64,000 nt of DNA from Devosia sp. RR2S18 (GTDB lineage Bacteria; Pseudomonadota; Alphaproteobacteria; Rhizobiales; Devosiaceae), in NCBI RefSeq assembly GCF_030177755.1, contig NZ_CP126539.1, forward strand, positions 3,124,001 to 3,188,000, written 5' to 3'. This document shows positions 26,400 through 35,275 of the stretch, one piece after another. The notes beneath the pieces are model-generated. The model did no database searches, was not told the origin of the DNA, and saw only the letters and a list, made by a program, of their open reading frames with translations. Each line of letters starts with the position of its first letter. The first letter of the stretch is position 1. A program made the position numbers and the translations under genes.

Positions 26400-28481
26400 A
26401 TGACCAAGACCACGCCCCCCACTGCTGCCCGAAAGCCGCATGCGGTCACCCATCACGGCATTCGCCGGGAGGACCCGTTTCATTGGCTACGGGCAGACAA
26501 TTGGCAGGAGGTCATGCAAAAGCCGGAGACGCTCAATCCCGAGATCCGTGCCTATCTCGAAGCCGAGAACGACTTCTACGAAGCCCAGTTCGGCGGGCCG
26601 ACGGCGACCCTTCAGGACAAAATCTACAAGGAAATCCGCGGGCGCATCAAAGAGGACGACAGCGGCATTCCCTCGCCCGACGGTCCCTTCGCCTATAATT
26701 CGCGCATGCTGGAGGGCAAGCAGTACCCCCAGATGGTGCGGACGCTGCGTGAGGGTGGCCCGGAAACCGTGCTACTCGACTGCAATGTGGAAGCAGGCGA
26801 GGGGTATTTTGGCTTCGCCGGCGCCGAGCACGACCGCTCGCATCGCTTTCTCGCCTGGGCTGCCGACCGCGCCGGCTCGGAATATTACGAGATCGTGGTG
26901 CGCGACCTCGAGACCGGCATCGACAGCCCCGAGACCATCAAGGATACGGCGGGCTCCTATGTCTGGAGCAACGACTCCAGCGCGCTTTACTACACCGAAT
27001 ATGACGAGAACCACCGGCCGTTCCGTGTGCGCCTGCATCGCATCGGCACCGACCAGGCCGACGATCCGATCATCTACGAGGAGAAGGACCCCGGCTTTTT
27101 TGTGGGCGTCGGCCGCACCCAGAGCGACAAATTCATCGTCATCGACGCGCATGACCACCAGACCTCGGAATGCTGGCTGATCGATGCCGAGCATGGCGGG
27201 GAACCGCGCGTCGTGGCGCCCCGCGTGCCCGAGCGCGAATATGATATCGAGGAGCGCGAGGGCCTCCTCTACATCCGCACCAATGCCGATGGCGCCGAAG
27301 ACTTCAAGGTCGTTACCGCACCGGTCGAAGCCCCGGGCGCCGAGAACTGGACCGATCTCGTACCCCACCGCCAGGGCGTGCTGATCCTCGACACCATTGT
27401 CATCCGCAATCACCTGTTGCGGCTCGAGCGCTTCGAAGGCCTGCCGCGCATCGTCGTTCGCGACCTGCGCACGGGGCGCGAAGAAACCGTCGGCTTTGAG
27501 GAGGAGGCCTATTCGCTGGGCATGTCGGTCGGCTACGAGTTCGACACCACCGTCTTCCGGCTCACCTATTCTTCCCCCACCACCCCGTCGCGCACCTATG
27601 ACGTCGATGTCGAGACGGGCGCCCGCACCCTGCTCAAGGAGCAGGAAGTCCCCTCCGGCCACAACCCGGACGACTACGAAACGCGCCGCCTATTTGCCAC
27701 CGCGCCCGATGGCGAACAGGTCCCGGTGACCCTGCTCTATCGCAAGGGCACCCCGCTCGACGGCACCGCCCCTGCCCTGCTTTACGGCTATGGCGCCTAT
27801 GGCATGTCGATGCCGGCGGCCTTTTCCATCTCGGCACTGTCGCTGGTCGATCGCGGCATGGTCCATGCGACGGCCCATATCCGCGGCGGCATGGAAAAAG
27901 GCTATCGCTGGTATCGGCTTGGCCGGCGCGAGCACAAGACCAACACTTTCACCGATTTCATCGCCGCGGCCGAAATGCTGATCAATGAGGGTTACACGGC
28001 CAAGGGCCGCATCGTTGCCCAGGGCGGCTCGGCCGGCGGCATGCTGATGGGCGCCATCGCCAATATGCGGCCCGATCTCTGGGGCGGCATTCTGGCCCAG
28101 GTGCCGTTTGTCGACGTGCTCAATACCATGCTCGACGCAACCCTGCCGCTCACCCCGCCCGAATGGCCCGAATGGGGCAATCCGCTCGCCTCGGCCGAGG
28201 ACTACAACCGCATCGCCGCCTATGCGCCCTATGAGCAGGTGGCCGCACAGGATTACCCGCCCATCTTCGCCCTGGCTGGCCTTACCGACCCGCGCGTCAC
28301 CTATTGGGAGCCAGCCAAATGGGTGGCCAAGCTCCGGGCAACCAAGACGGGTGAGGCGCCATTATATCTTAAGACCAATATGGGCGCTGGCCACGCGGGG
28401 GCATCGGGCCGCTTTGACCGTCTCAAGGAAACTGCTGAAGCCTACGCCTTCGCTCTCCATTGCGTGGGCCTGACCGACTGA
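26400..28481 (+). CDS. ptrB: Oligopeptidase B (S9 family)
   Basis: A cytosolic serine peptidase of 693 residues that cleaves short peptides after basic residues. The N-terminal seven-bladed propeller covers about 70-410. The alpha/beta-hydrolase domain shows 'LLYGYGAYGMSMPAAFS', the nucleophile in 'QGGSAGGMLMG' (Ser544), Asp in 'LAGLTDPRVTYWEPAKW' and His in 'NMGAGHAGASGRFD'. The chosen ATG at 26400 matches family length (MTKTTPPTAARKPHAVTHHG); the longer frame upstream crosses the promoter region shared with mnhA. Confidence 0.92.
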   Translation: MTKTTPPTAARKPHAVTHHGIRREDPFHWLRADNWQEVMQKPETLNPEIRAYLEAENDFYEAQFGGPTATLQDKIYKEIRGRIKEDDSGIPSPDGPFAYNSRMLEGKQYPQMVRTLREGGPETVLLDCNVEAGEGYFGFAGAEHDRSHRFLAWAADRAGSEYYEIVVRDLETGIDSPETIKDTAGSYVWSNDSSALYYTEYDENHRPFRVRLHRIGTDQADDPIIYEEKDPGFFVGVGRTQSDKFIVIDAHDHQTSECWLIDAEHGGEPRVVAPRVPEREYDIEEREGLLYIRTNADGAEDFKVVTAPVEAPGAENWTDLVPHRQGVLILDTIVIRNHLLRLERFEGLPRIVVRDLRTGREETVGFEEEAYSLGMSVGYEFDTTVFRLTYSSPTTPSRTYDVDVETGARTLLKEQEVPSGHNPDDYETRRLFATAPDGEQVPVTLLYRKGTPLDGTAPALLYGYGAYGMSMPAAFSISALSLVDRGMVHATAHIRGGMEKGYRWYRLGRREHKTNTFTDFIAAAEMLINEGYTAKGRIVAQGGSAGGMLMGAIANMRPDLWGGILAQVPFVDVLNTMLDATLPLTPPEWPEWGNPLASAEDYNRIAAYAPYEQVAAQDYPPIFALAGLTDPRVTYWEPAKWVAKLRATKTGEAPLYLKTNMGAGHAGASGRFDRLKETAEAYAFALHCVGLTD

Positions 28482-28553
28482 TTGTCCCATCCGGCCCAAG
28501 CGTCTATAGACAACCCAAATTCGAGTTCACCAGAGCATAACAAGGAGGCCCCA

Positions 28554-29156
28554 ATGGCTTTTGAACTGCCCGAACTGCCTTACGCCAAGGACGCGCTCGC
28601 GCCCTATATGTCTGCCGAAACGCTCGAATTCCACCACGACAAGCACCACCAGGCCTATGTGACCAAGGGCAATGAGCTGCTTGCCGGCTCCGGCCTTGAA
28701 GGCAAAAGCCTCGAAGAGATCGTTCAGCAGTCGCACGGCAAGAACCAGGCGCTGTTCAACAATGCCGGCCAACACTTCAACCACATCCATTTCTGGCAGT
28801 GGATGAAGCCCAATGGCGGCGGCAAGTCGCTCCCCGGCAAGCTGCAGGCCGCTGTCGATTCCGATCTTGGGGGCTTTGACAAGTTCCGCAGCGATTTCAT
28901 CGCCGCTGGCGTCGGCCAGTTCGGTTCGGGCTGGGCCTGGCTCTCCTGGAAGGACGGCAAGCTCGCCATAGAGAAGACCCCGAACGGGGAATCTCCGCTG
29001 GTCACCGGCGGCAAGCCGCTGCTCGGCGTCGATGTGTGGGAGCACTCCTATTACATTGACTATCGCAATGCGCGTCCCAAGTACCTCGAGGCCTGGTTCG
29101 ACAACCTGGTCAACTGGGAGCATGTCGAGCAACTGTTCGACCAAGCGCAGAAGTAA
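28554..29156 (+). CDS. sodB: Superoxide dismutase, Fe-type
   Basis: A 200-residue superoxide dismutase. Metal ligands are His27, His77, Asp160 and His164 ('EFHHDKHH', 'FNHIHFWQW', 'GVDVWEHSYY'). Gln73 in 'NNAGQHFNH' sits where iron enzymes carry the second-shell glutamine, so iron is the likely metal, although alphaproteobacterial members can be cambialistic. No signal peptide, so it is cytosolic. AAGGAGG before the ATG fixes the start. A terminator follows. Confidence 0.95.
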   Translation: MAFELPELPYAKDALAPYMSAETLEFHHDKHHQAYVTKGNELLAGSGLEGKSLEEIVQQSHGKNQALFNNAGQHFNHIHFWQWMKPNGGGKSLPGKLQAAVDSDLGGFDKFRSDFIAAGVGQFGSGWAWLSWKDGKLAIEKTPNGESPLVTGGKPLLGVDVWEHSYYIDYRNARPKYLEAWFDNLVNWEHVEQLFDQAQK

Positions 29157-29175
29157 GCACTCCAAAGCCTAGTCC

Positions 29176-29208
29176 GAGCCCGCCGCACTTCGTGCCGGCG
29201 GGCTCTTT
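29176..29208 (+). terminator. Intrinsic terminator after sodB
   Basis: GAGCCCGCCG-CAC pairs with GTGCCGGCGGGCTC with one bulge, and TTT follows on the plus strand, 20 bases after the sodB stop. Confidence 0.75.
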
Positions 29209-29271
29209 CATGTCTCCACAGGCCGATGACCATTGGTGGAACCCACATCTTCACCGTCCCGTTACAACGTG

Positions 29272-29286
29272 TTAACGGATCATTAA
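29272..29286 (+). promoter_or_regulatory. Putative CtrA box (TTAA-N7-TTAA)
   Basis: TTAA, seven bases, TTAAC is an exact CtrA full-site match, 18 bases upstream of the receiver-protein TTG start. If CtrA activates from a -35-overlapping site, transcription would start near or inside the present start codon; CtrA may repress here, or the true start may lie downstream. Confidence 0.55.
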
Positions 29287-29304
29287 CGGTGAGAGGGTTC
29301 TGCG

Positions 29305-29850
29305 TTGTCCGAGTCGGCCAAAGTTGTTGGCATCATTGCAGCAAATCCTGCGCTGTCGTCACTCCTGGCGATGGTGGTGGCCGGAGACTCGCACCTGCGC
29401 GTCCGCCAGTTCGAGTCCGAGGCCGATCTGCTCGCCTATATGGGCATCGCGCCGCTGCACATGCTGGTCTGCGATTTCGATCGTGTGGACGGTCGCCCCG
29501 CCTACGAGATGGTTGAGGGCATTCGCCTCAACGCGTCTCTCGTCTCGCCCGACGTGCCGGTCATTGCGCTCACCCGGACCATCACCCCGCCCATGCGTCA
29601 TCAGGCGATCAGCGCTGGTATCGATGAGGTGATCATGAAGCCGATGTCGCCGCGGCACCTGCTGCAGCGCATTCAGACGCGGCTGCGTACGCGGAGTGTC
29701 GTGGGCGCACTGGGCGGTTATCGCGGTCCCGACCGCCGCAACCGCACGCCCCTACCGGAGCCGCACCCAGCGCCCGCCCGCCGGTCCACCGACAATGTGG
29801 TTCCGCTCTTTCCCGACCGGCGCACGGCCCTTTCCGGCCTGGAAATCTGA
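29305..29850 (+). CDS. Response-regulator receiver domain protein
   Basis: A 181-residue protein. Residues about 6-125 form a receiver-like domain ('KVVGIIAANPALSSLLAMVV', 'HMLVCDFDRVDG' with the likely phospho-acceptor aspartate, 'VIALTR' and 'IDEVIMKPMSPRHLLQRI' with the conserved lysine). The C-terminal 55 residues are Arg/Pro-rich and probably unstructured ('GPDRRNRTPLPEPHPAPARRSTDN'); no output domain is present. The start is TTG with GAGAGGG upstream. A CtrA box lies just before it, which points to cell-cycle control. Confidence 0.75.
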   Translation: MSESAKVVGIIAANPALSSLLAMVVAGDSHLRVRQFESEADLLAYMGIAPLHMLVCDFDRVDGRPAYEMVEGIRLNASLVSPDVPVIALTRTITPPMRHQAISAGIDEVIMKPMSPRHLLQRIQTRLRTRSVVGALGGYRGPDRRNRTPLPEPHPAPARRSTDNVVPLFPDRRTALSGLEI

Positions 29851-29870
29851 CTTATGCCAGGCGGCTGCCG

Positions 29871-30341
29871 GTGAGCAGCGTTGCCGCTCTATCGATGCGC
29901 CTCGCCTCGGCAGAGGACGTCGATGCTATACGGGAACTGGTGCGTGCCGCATACGCCAAATGGGTTCCCGTAGTCGGTCGCGAGCCCCGGCCGATGACGG
30001 CTGCTTATCAAGACTCCATCAACAGGCATCGTTTTGACCTGCTTCACGCCGACACTAAGCTAATCGCCCTGATCGAGACTGCTATTCGGGAAAACCATCT
30101 CTGGATCGAGAACCTGGCCGTTCTTCCAGAATACCAGGGCCGTGGCTATGGACGGCAGCTCTTGGCGCACGCTGAACAGCTGGCGGCGGGGGCGGGGCGC
30201 TCCGAGGTCCGGCTTCTGACCAACGCTGCTTTCGAGGCCAATGTCCGCCTCTACGAGGCAGTCGGCTATCACACCACCAGCACGGAACCGTTCATGGGCG
30301 GAACGACGCTCTACATGAGCAAGCAACTCTCCCGCCCCTAG
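29871..30341 (+). CDS. GNAT family N-acetyltransferase
   Basis: A 156-residue acetyltransferase. The acetyl-CoA loop appears as 'NLAVLPEYQGRGYGRQLLAHAEQLA' (Q-G-R-G-Y-G), and the C-terminal strand as 'ANVRLYEAVGYHTTSTEPF'. The substrate is unknown. The start is GTG at 29871; an ATG eight codons later is possible. Its 3' end overlaps the convergent LOG-like gene by four bases. Confidence 0.88.
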   Translation: MSSVAALSMRLASAEDVDAIRELVRAAYAKWVPVVGREPRPMTAAYQDSINRHRFDLLHADTKLIALIETAIRENHLWIENLAVLPEYQGRGYGRQLLAHAEQLAAGAGRSEVRLLTNAAFEANVRLYEAVGYHTTSTEPFMGGTTLYMSKQLSRP

Positions 30342-30892
30342 CCCCTCGCGGGCAAGACGCGCTGCAAGCGGTTCCACGTGTCCTCGACGCTATCGGCAAA
30401 CTGCAGCGACTTTTCGTAGGCCGAGAACTGGTGGGACATCACGTCATTGCCGAAACCCCGGATAACATCATAGGCTTTATGCCGATTGAGCATCACCACC
30501 GGCAAGACGCGACCCTGTGCATTGGCCGCCGCCCAACTGTTGAACAGCGCCGTGACCGAGGACAGCGAGCCCGGCAAAGCCACATAGGCGGTGGCAAGGT
30601 TGCCGATGCGCGCCAGACGCTCCTGCGCCGTGTCGAGCACTTCCAGCGGCACGCCGTCCAGCGCCTTGGGCAAGGTTATCGTCCCATCGGCAATCACCTG
30701 CACCGCGCCCCCAGCAGTCCGCGCGGCGGTGATCAGCGGCACGGGCACATAGCCATTGTCAGCCAGGCAGATCAGCCGCGCACCGCGCTTGGCGAAATGC
30801 GAGCCCGCCTGACTCATCATGCTAGCGCGTTCCGGGTCTCCCGGCCCCCGGTCCGAGGCAAAGACGGCAATGAGGGGTGCTGTTTCGGCCAT
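30338..30892 (-). CDS. Degenerate LOG/SLOG-like Rossmann protein
   Basis: A 184-residue Rossmann-fold protein resembling LOG (lysine decarboxylase-like) phosphoribohydrolases: 'IAVFASDRG', 'SHFAKRGARLICLADNGYVPVPLITAARTAGG' and 'VLDTAQERLARIGNLATAYVALPGSLSSVTALFNSW'. The family motif P-G-G-x-G-T-x-x-E is replaced by P-G-S-L-S-S-V-T-A, so the catalytic glutamate is absent, and the Gly-rich phosphate loop is lost. It may bind a nucleotide without hydrolysing it. It starts one base after the HerA-like gene stops, so the two form an operon. The family call is tentative. Confidence 0.55.
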   Translation of the reverse strand: MAETAPLIAVFASDRGPGDPERASMMSQAGSHFAKRGARLICLADNGYVPVPLITAARTAGGAVQVIADGTITLPKALDGVPLEVLDTAQERLARIGNLATAYVALPGSLSSVTALFNSWAAANAQGRVLPVVMLNRHKAYDVIRGFGNDVMSHQFSAYEKSLQFADSVEDTWNRLQRVLPARG

Positions 30893-30893
30893 G

Positions 30894-32384
30894 CTATCGT
30901 CCCCGTTTCAGGCTACCCAGGATACCGCGCACCAGCGCCCGTCCCAGTTGGTTGGCAACCGTCCGCGCCAGCGAGTTCATGGCCGCCTCGCCCGGCGTCT
31001 GCCGCGTGGAGCGCCGCGGCCGGGCTTCGGCGTAAGTCCGGGAGGCAGTCTTGGCTTCGAGTTCTTCCTGCTGCTGCCGCTCTTCGGCAAGCTGCTTGTC
31101 GCGCGTGCGGCGCGCGAGCACCTCAAAGGCCGACTCGCGGTCGATAGCTTGGTCATAGAGCCCTCCCACCGGAGAAGTGGCCATCACCGCCTGCCGCTCC
31201 TGGGGAGAAATCGGCCCGATACGCCCCGAGGGTGGGCGGATCAAGGTCCGGCCAACGACCGACGGGATGCCCTTGTCCTCCAGCACCGAAACCAGCGCCT
31301 CGCCGGTGCCGAGTTGGGTGATGACCTCTTCGGTGGCGAAGTCCGGATTGGGCCGGAAAGTCTCGGCGGCGACTTTGACCGCCTTTTGCTCGCGCGGCGT
31401 ATAGGCGCGCAGAGCATGCTGCACGCGACTGCCCAGCTGGGCCAAAACGGTTTCGGGCACGTCCGCCGGGTTCTGCGTGACGAAATAGACACCAACGCCT
31501 TTGGAGCGCACCAGCCGCACCACTTGCTCGACCTTGTCGATCAACGCCTTGGGCGCATCGTCGAACAGCAGATGGGCCTCGTCGAAAAAAAAGACCAGTC
31601 GCGGCTTTTCCGGGTCGCCCACTTCGGGCAGGTCCTCGAAAAGCTCGGAAAGGAGCCACAGCAGGAACGTCGCGTAGAGGCGCGGCGAGCGCATGAGCTC
31701 GTCGGCCGCCAGCACGGAGACGAAGCCCCGCCCGTTGGTGCCGGTGCGCATGAGATCGGCAATCTCGAGCGACCGTTCACCAAAGAGATTGGCGCCACCC
31801 TGCTCTTCCAGCACCAAAAGGGCGCGCTGGATGGCACCGATGCTTTGCGGCGCGACATTGCCGTAGGTCGTTGAAATTTCCGAGCTGCGCTGCTGCAGAT
31901 CGACCAGGAGCGCGCGCAGGTCCTTGAGGTCAAGGAGCAGCAGCCCGTCTTCGTCAGCCACGCGAAAGGCGATATTGAGCACGCCCTCTTGGGTGTCGTT
32001 GAGTTCGAGCATGCGGCTGAGGAGCAAGGCGCCCATCTCCGACACGGTGGTCCGCATCGGATGCCCCTGCTTGCCAAAGAGATCCCAAAAGATCACCGGC
32101 GCCGCCTCGAACCGATATTGTTCGCCCAGGCCGATCTCTTGCGCCCGCTTCAGCAGTGGCTCCTTAGGCTCACCGGCAACGGCTATGCCCGAGAGGTCAC
32201 CCTTGATATCGGCACAAAACACCGGCACCCCGGCGCGCGAGAAACCCTCCGCCAGCACCTGCAGCGACACCGTCTTGCCGGTGCCGGTCGCGCCCGTGAC
32301 GAGGCCGTGCCGGTTGCCATAGCGCAGGCTCAGATACTCGGGTTGCGTGCTGGTTCCCAGATAGATCTTGTCGTCGAGGAGCAT
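30894..32384 (-). CDS. HerA-like ATPase, DUF853 (YjgR) family
   Basis: A 496-residue ATPase. Walker A 'GATGTGKT' is at about 31-38 and Walker B 'RLVFFFDEAHLLFDD' at about 262-276; 'YFVTQNPADVPETVLAQLGSRVQHALRAYTPREQKAV' follows, the HerA/FtsK-type sensor and arginine region. The C-terminal part (about 410-496) is a charged coiled coil and a basic tail. HerA-type proteins form hexameric rings that move DNA or protein; the DUF853 branch has no assigned role. It is co-transcribed with the LOG-like gene. Confidence 0.85.
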   Translation of the reverse strand: MLLDDKIYLGTSTQPEYLSLRYGNRHGLVTGATGTGKTVSLQVLAEGFSRAGVPVFCADIKGDLSGIAVAGEPKEPLLKRAQEIGLGEQYRFEAAPVIFWDLFGKQGHPMRTTVSEMGALLLSRMLELNDTQEGVLNIAFRVADEDGLLLLDLKDLRALLVDLQQRSSEISTTYGNVAPQSIGAIQRALLVLEEQGGANLFGERSLEIADLMRTGTNGRGFVSVLAADELMRSPRLYATFLLWLLSELFEDLPEVGDPEKPRLVFFFDEAHLLFDDAPKALIDKVEQVVRLVRSKGVGVYFVTQNPADVPETVLAQLGSRVQHALRAYTPREQKAVKVAAETFRPNPDFATEEVITQLGTGEALVSVLEDKGIPSVVGRTLIRPPSGRIGPISPQERQAVMATSPVGGLYDQAIDRESAFEVLARRTRDKQLAEERQQQEELEAKTASRTYAEARPRRSTRQTPGEAAMNSLARTVANQLGRALVRGILGSLKRGR

Positions 32385-32501
32385 TGGCCCTGCCGGTCTT
32401 GTGTTGCGCCCTTATAGCCGCCGCCGTCTTGCCGGGACAAGCCGAAGCGGGCCGCAACGCAGTTTTCGCGCGCTTGGGGAAGGCTCGGGCTTCCAACGAT
32501 G

Positions 32502-33500
32502 TCACACCCGGCTGACGAGTTCCCCCACCTGTGCCCCGCGCACGCTCTTGATGGGCTGGCGGGCAAACTGCTCCAGCACTCGGCTTTGTGCCGCATCCGG
32601 GTCGGCAATCTTGATCAGCAATCCGGCAAGCATCGCCTGCGAAGCGGCCATGTGTCCGTCGTCGCATTTGAGCGCATAGCCCCAACCTTTGTCGCGGATG
32701 GCCCCACACTGCACGCCTTCGGCCCCGATCTTCTGCATCACCCGGCCAGCAAACGCCCCCATTATCAGCGTATCGGCATGCCCGGTCCCCGCCACCAGAT
32801 GCGGGTGCTTGGTCGCCGCATCAAAGAGGCGGTGCGCGGCTCGCGCCAGATTGGGGGGCAACCCCTCCCCTGTCGACATGCGCGCAAACCCTAAGGCAAA
32901 GGCCCGCAGCGGCGCCGCGTAGGTGGGAATCGAGCACCCGTCCGTCCCGCAGCGATCCTCGCTTAAGGTCTCGCCGATCACCGTCTCAACCGCCGCCCGC
33001 ACTTCCTGCTGCACTTGGTGCTCGCGCCCGACATAGCCGGAAGTCGGCACGCCCATGGCCAGCGCCACGCTCAGCATGCCGGCATGCTTGCCCGAGCAAT
33101 TGTTGTGGAGCGGACTAGGCTCGGCGCCCTGCGCCCGCAACGCCTCGCGCGCTGCCGGATTGGTCGGCAGATGGGCGCCACATTCAAGGTCAGCTGCCGA
33201 AAGGCCCAGCCGGGCGAGCAGCCCCGATGCCGTCGCGACATGCGCCTCCTCCCCATGGTGGGACGCGCAGGCCAGCGCCAGTTCTTCATCGCTGTGATGG
33301 AACTTGCCCTCGGCTTCGCGCGCGAAGATGGGCAGCGCCTGCATCGACTTGATCGCCGACCGCGGAAAGATCGCCCGCTCGATATCCCCCGCCTGGGCGA
33401 TGATCTTGCCGCTGGCATCGACCACGACATAGGCGCCGCGATGGCGGTTCTCCACCCAGTTGCCCCTGATAGTCTCGGCGAGAATGGGATTGGCGTCCAT
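32502..33500 (-). CDS. Asparaginase, PF06089 family
   Basis: A 332-residue cytosolic enzyme of the rhizobial type asparaginase II family. Motifs: 'RSAIKSMQALP' near the N-terminus, 'LACASHHGEEAHV', 'LHNNCSGKHAGML' and 'DGCSIPTYAAPL', which carry the Ser-Lys and cysteine residues typical of this family. It hydrolyses asparagine to aspartate and ammonia. The start at 33500 has GGAGCC upstream; a longer frame to 33557 lacks family similarity. Divergent from the SDR gene. Confidence 0.88.
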   Translation of the reverse strand: MDANPILAETIRGNWVENRHRGAYVVVDASGKIIAQAGDIERAIFPRSAIKSMQALPIFAREAEGKFHHSDEELALACASHHGEEAHVATASGLLARLGLSAADLECGAHLPTNPAAREALRAQGAEPSPLHNNCSGKHAGMLSVALAMGVPTSGYVGREHQVQQEVRAAVETVIGETLSEDRCGTDGCSIPTYAAPLRAFALGFARMSTGEGLPPNLARAAHRLFDAATKHPHLVAGTGHADTLIMGAFAGRVMQKIGAEGVQCGAIRDKGWGYALKCDDGHMAASQAMLAGLLIKIADPDAAQSRVLEQFARQPIKSVRGAQVGELVSRV

Positions 33501-33648
33501 GGCGAAGGCTCCGGCTGAAGAGGGTTCGACATAGGCTGCCCCGCCGAGCGGACGCAAGCGGAAGCTTTTTGCCGTTCAGAATGCGTTCGTCTTGGCGACC
33601 AAACCAAGACGTGCGAGTCTCCCCCCAACAACAAGAGGAGATCGATCA

Positions 33649-34518
33649 ATGGCGAAAGTTCTGGTGACCGGCGGCAGCGGCAAGCTCGGCAGGGCCGTGC
33701 TCAAGGACCTCGTAGCCCATGGCTATGACGTACTAAACCTCGATCAACAATCGCTTGCCGAGCCGACCTGCCCGTCCGTCAAGGTCGATCTCACCAATTT
33801 CGGCGAAGTCGCCTCGGCCATTCTGGGCGGTGTCGACGAGCGGGGCGGTCCTTTCGATGCTGTCGTCCATCTTGCCGCCATTCCCGCGCCCGGCCTCGCC
33901 GCCAATGCCCGCACTTTTACCAACAACGTCCCCTCCACCTACAACGTTTTGGAGGCCTGCCGGCTCGCCAAGATCCGCAATGTGGTCATTGCCTCCAGCG
34001 AGACCGTCCTGGGCCTCCCTTTCGACAACCCGCCGCCTTATGCGCCCGTGGATGAAGAGTATTTTCCCCGCCCCGAGAGCGCTTATTCCCTGGGGAAACT
34101 GGTAGACGAAACCATCGCCGCCCAGTTCTGCCGCTGGGATCCCGAGTTGCGCATCTGCGCCTTGCGCTTCTCCAACGTCATGTATCCCGAGGATTACGCC
34201 AAGTTCCCCAAATTCGACAATGACCCGCGCGCCCGCAAGTGGAACCTCTGGGGCTATATCGACGCCCGTGACGGAGCGCAGGCGGTGCGCCGCGCGATTC
34301 AGGCGGATTTCACCGGCTTTGAAGCCTTCATCATCGCCAATGCGGATACGGTGATGAGCCGCTCAAACATGTCGCTCCTGGCCGAAGTTTTTCCGGACGT
34401 GCCGACCAAGGGCAATATCAGCACCAACTCCACCCTGCTTGCCATTGATAAGGCCAAGCGCCTGCTGGGCTACTCTCCCCAATATAGCTGGCGCAACGAA
34501 ATCAGCGCCAAAGGCTAG
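33649..34518 (+). CDS. NAD-dependent epimerase/dehydratase (extended SDR)
   Basis: A 289-residue Rossmann oxidoreductase. The nucleotide loop is 'VTGGSGKLGRAVL' (6-18), the acidic strand end 'LNLDQQS', and the catalytic pair is in 'SAYSLGKLVDE' (Y-x-x-x-K). The length and 'IASSETVLGLPFDNPPPYAPVDE' match extended SDRs acting on sugars or nucleotide sugars; the substrate is not clear. AAGAGGAG precedes the ATG. It converges on the osmoprotectant permease gene. Confidence 0.85.
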   Translation: MAKVLVTGGSGKLGRAVLKDLVAHGYDVLNLDQQSLAEPTCPSVKVDLTNFGEVASAILGGVDERGGPFDAVVHLAAIPAPGLAANARTFTNNVPSTYNVLEACRLAKIRNVVIASSETVLGLPFDNPPPYAPVDEEYFPRPESAYSLGKLVDETIAAQFCRWDPELRICALRFSNVMYPEDYAKFPKFDNDPRARKWNLWGYIDARDGAQAVRRAIQADFTGFEAFIIANADTVMSRSNMSLLAEVFPDVPTKGNISTNSTLLAIDKAKRLLGYSPQYSWRNEISAKG

Positions 34519-34522
34519 CGGC

Positions 34523-35275
34523 TCATGCGGCAGCGCGCACGGCCTGCCCCGTGCGCGCCATCAGCCAGCGCTCAAGTGCGGCCATGCCGTCATAGATCAG
34601 CACTGCAAGGATCCCCACCACCATGCCGCCCTGCAGCACGAACGCCGTGTTGCCGGTCAACAGACCGGCAATGATCACCTCGCCCAGGGTGCGCGCCGCC
34701 ACCGTCGAGCCGATCGTGGCGGTGCCAAGCGAAATGACCGTGGACAGCCGAATGCCCGCCAGGATCACCGGCAGGGCCAATGGCAGTTCCACGCTGACCA
34801 GCCGTTGCCAGCCGCTCATGCCCATGCCACGGGCAGCCTCTGTCACCTTTTTCGGCAGGTTGAGCAGGCCCGCCAGACTGTTCTCGAAGATCGGCAGGAG
34901 CCCATAGAGAAACAGCGCCACCAGCGTCGGCGCAGTGCCAAAACCGAGCACCGGCACCGCGAGCGCCAAAACCGCTACTGGCGGGAAGGTCTGGCCGATA
35001 TTGGCGAGTGAGCGTGACAGCGGCAGGAACTCGGCGCCGAATGGGCGGGTCACGATGATTGCCAGGCCAACAGCAACCAGGGTGGCGGCGAATGTCGCTG
35101 CGGCAACGATCGCCAGATGGTTGAGCGTCAGGTCGAGAATGGCCCCTTGTTCATAGATGGCGGGCTGCCGCGGCCCTGCGAACAGGGCAAAGAATGCCGA
35201 AAAGCTCTGCGGGCTCACGAGAAAAGCGAGCAGTACGACCAGTGCGACAAGCCTCAGGATCAGGCCGATCTTCAT
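34523..35275 (-). CDS. Osmoprotectant ABC transporter permease (YehW/OsmW-like)
   Basis: A 250-residue permease with about six membrane helices and the permease EAA loop 'TEAARGMGMSGWQRLVSVELPLALPVILAGIR'. It is the smaller of two permeases in a glycine-betaine/choline type importer. The start overlaps the ATPase gene by four bases. It is the last gene of the minus-strand operon SBP - permease - ATPase - permease. Confidence 0.88.
   Translation of the reverse strand: MKIGLILRLVALVVLLAFLVSPQSFSAFFALFAGPRQPAIYEQGAILDLTLNHLAIVAAATFAATLVAVGLAIIVTRPFGAEFLPLSRSLANIGQTFPPVAVLALAVPVLGFGTAPTLVALFLYGLLPIFENSLAGLLNLPKKVTEAARGMGMSGWQRLVSVELPLALPVILAGIRLSTVISLGTATIGSTVAARTLGEVIIAGLLTGNTAFVLQGGMVVGILAVLIYDGMAALERWLMARTGQAVRAAA

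Noticed and set aside
26772..27662. Minus-strand 296-codon frame opposite oligopeptidase B
   Set aside because: Antisense shadow; the opposite strand has all catalytic motifs.
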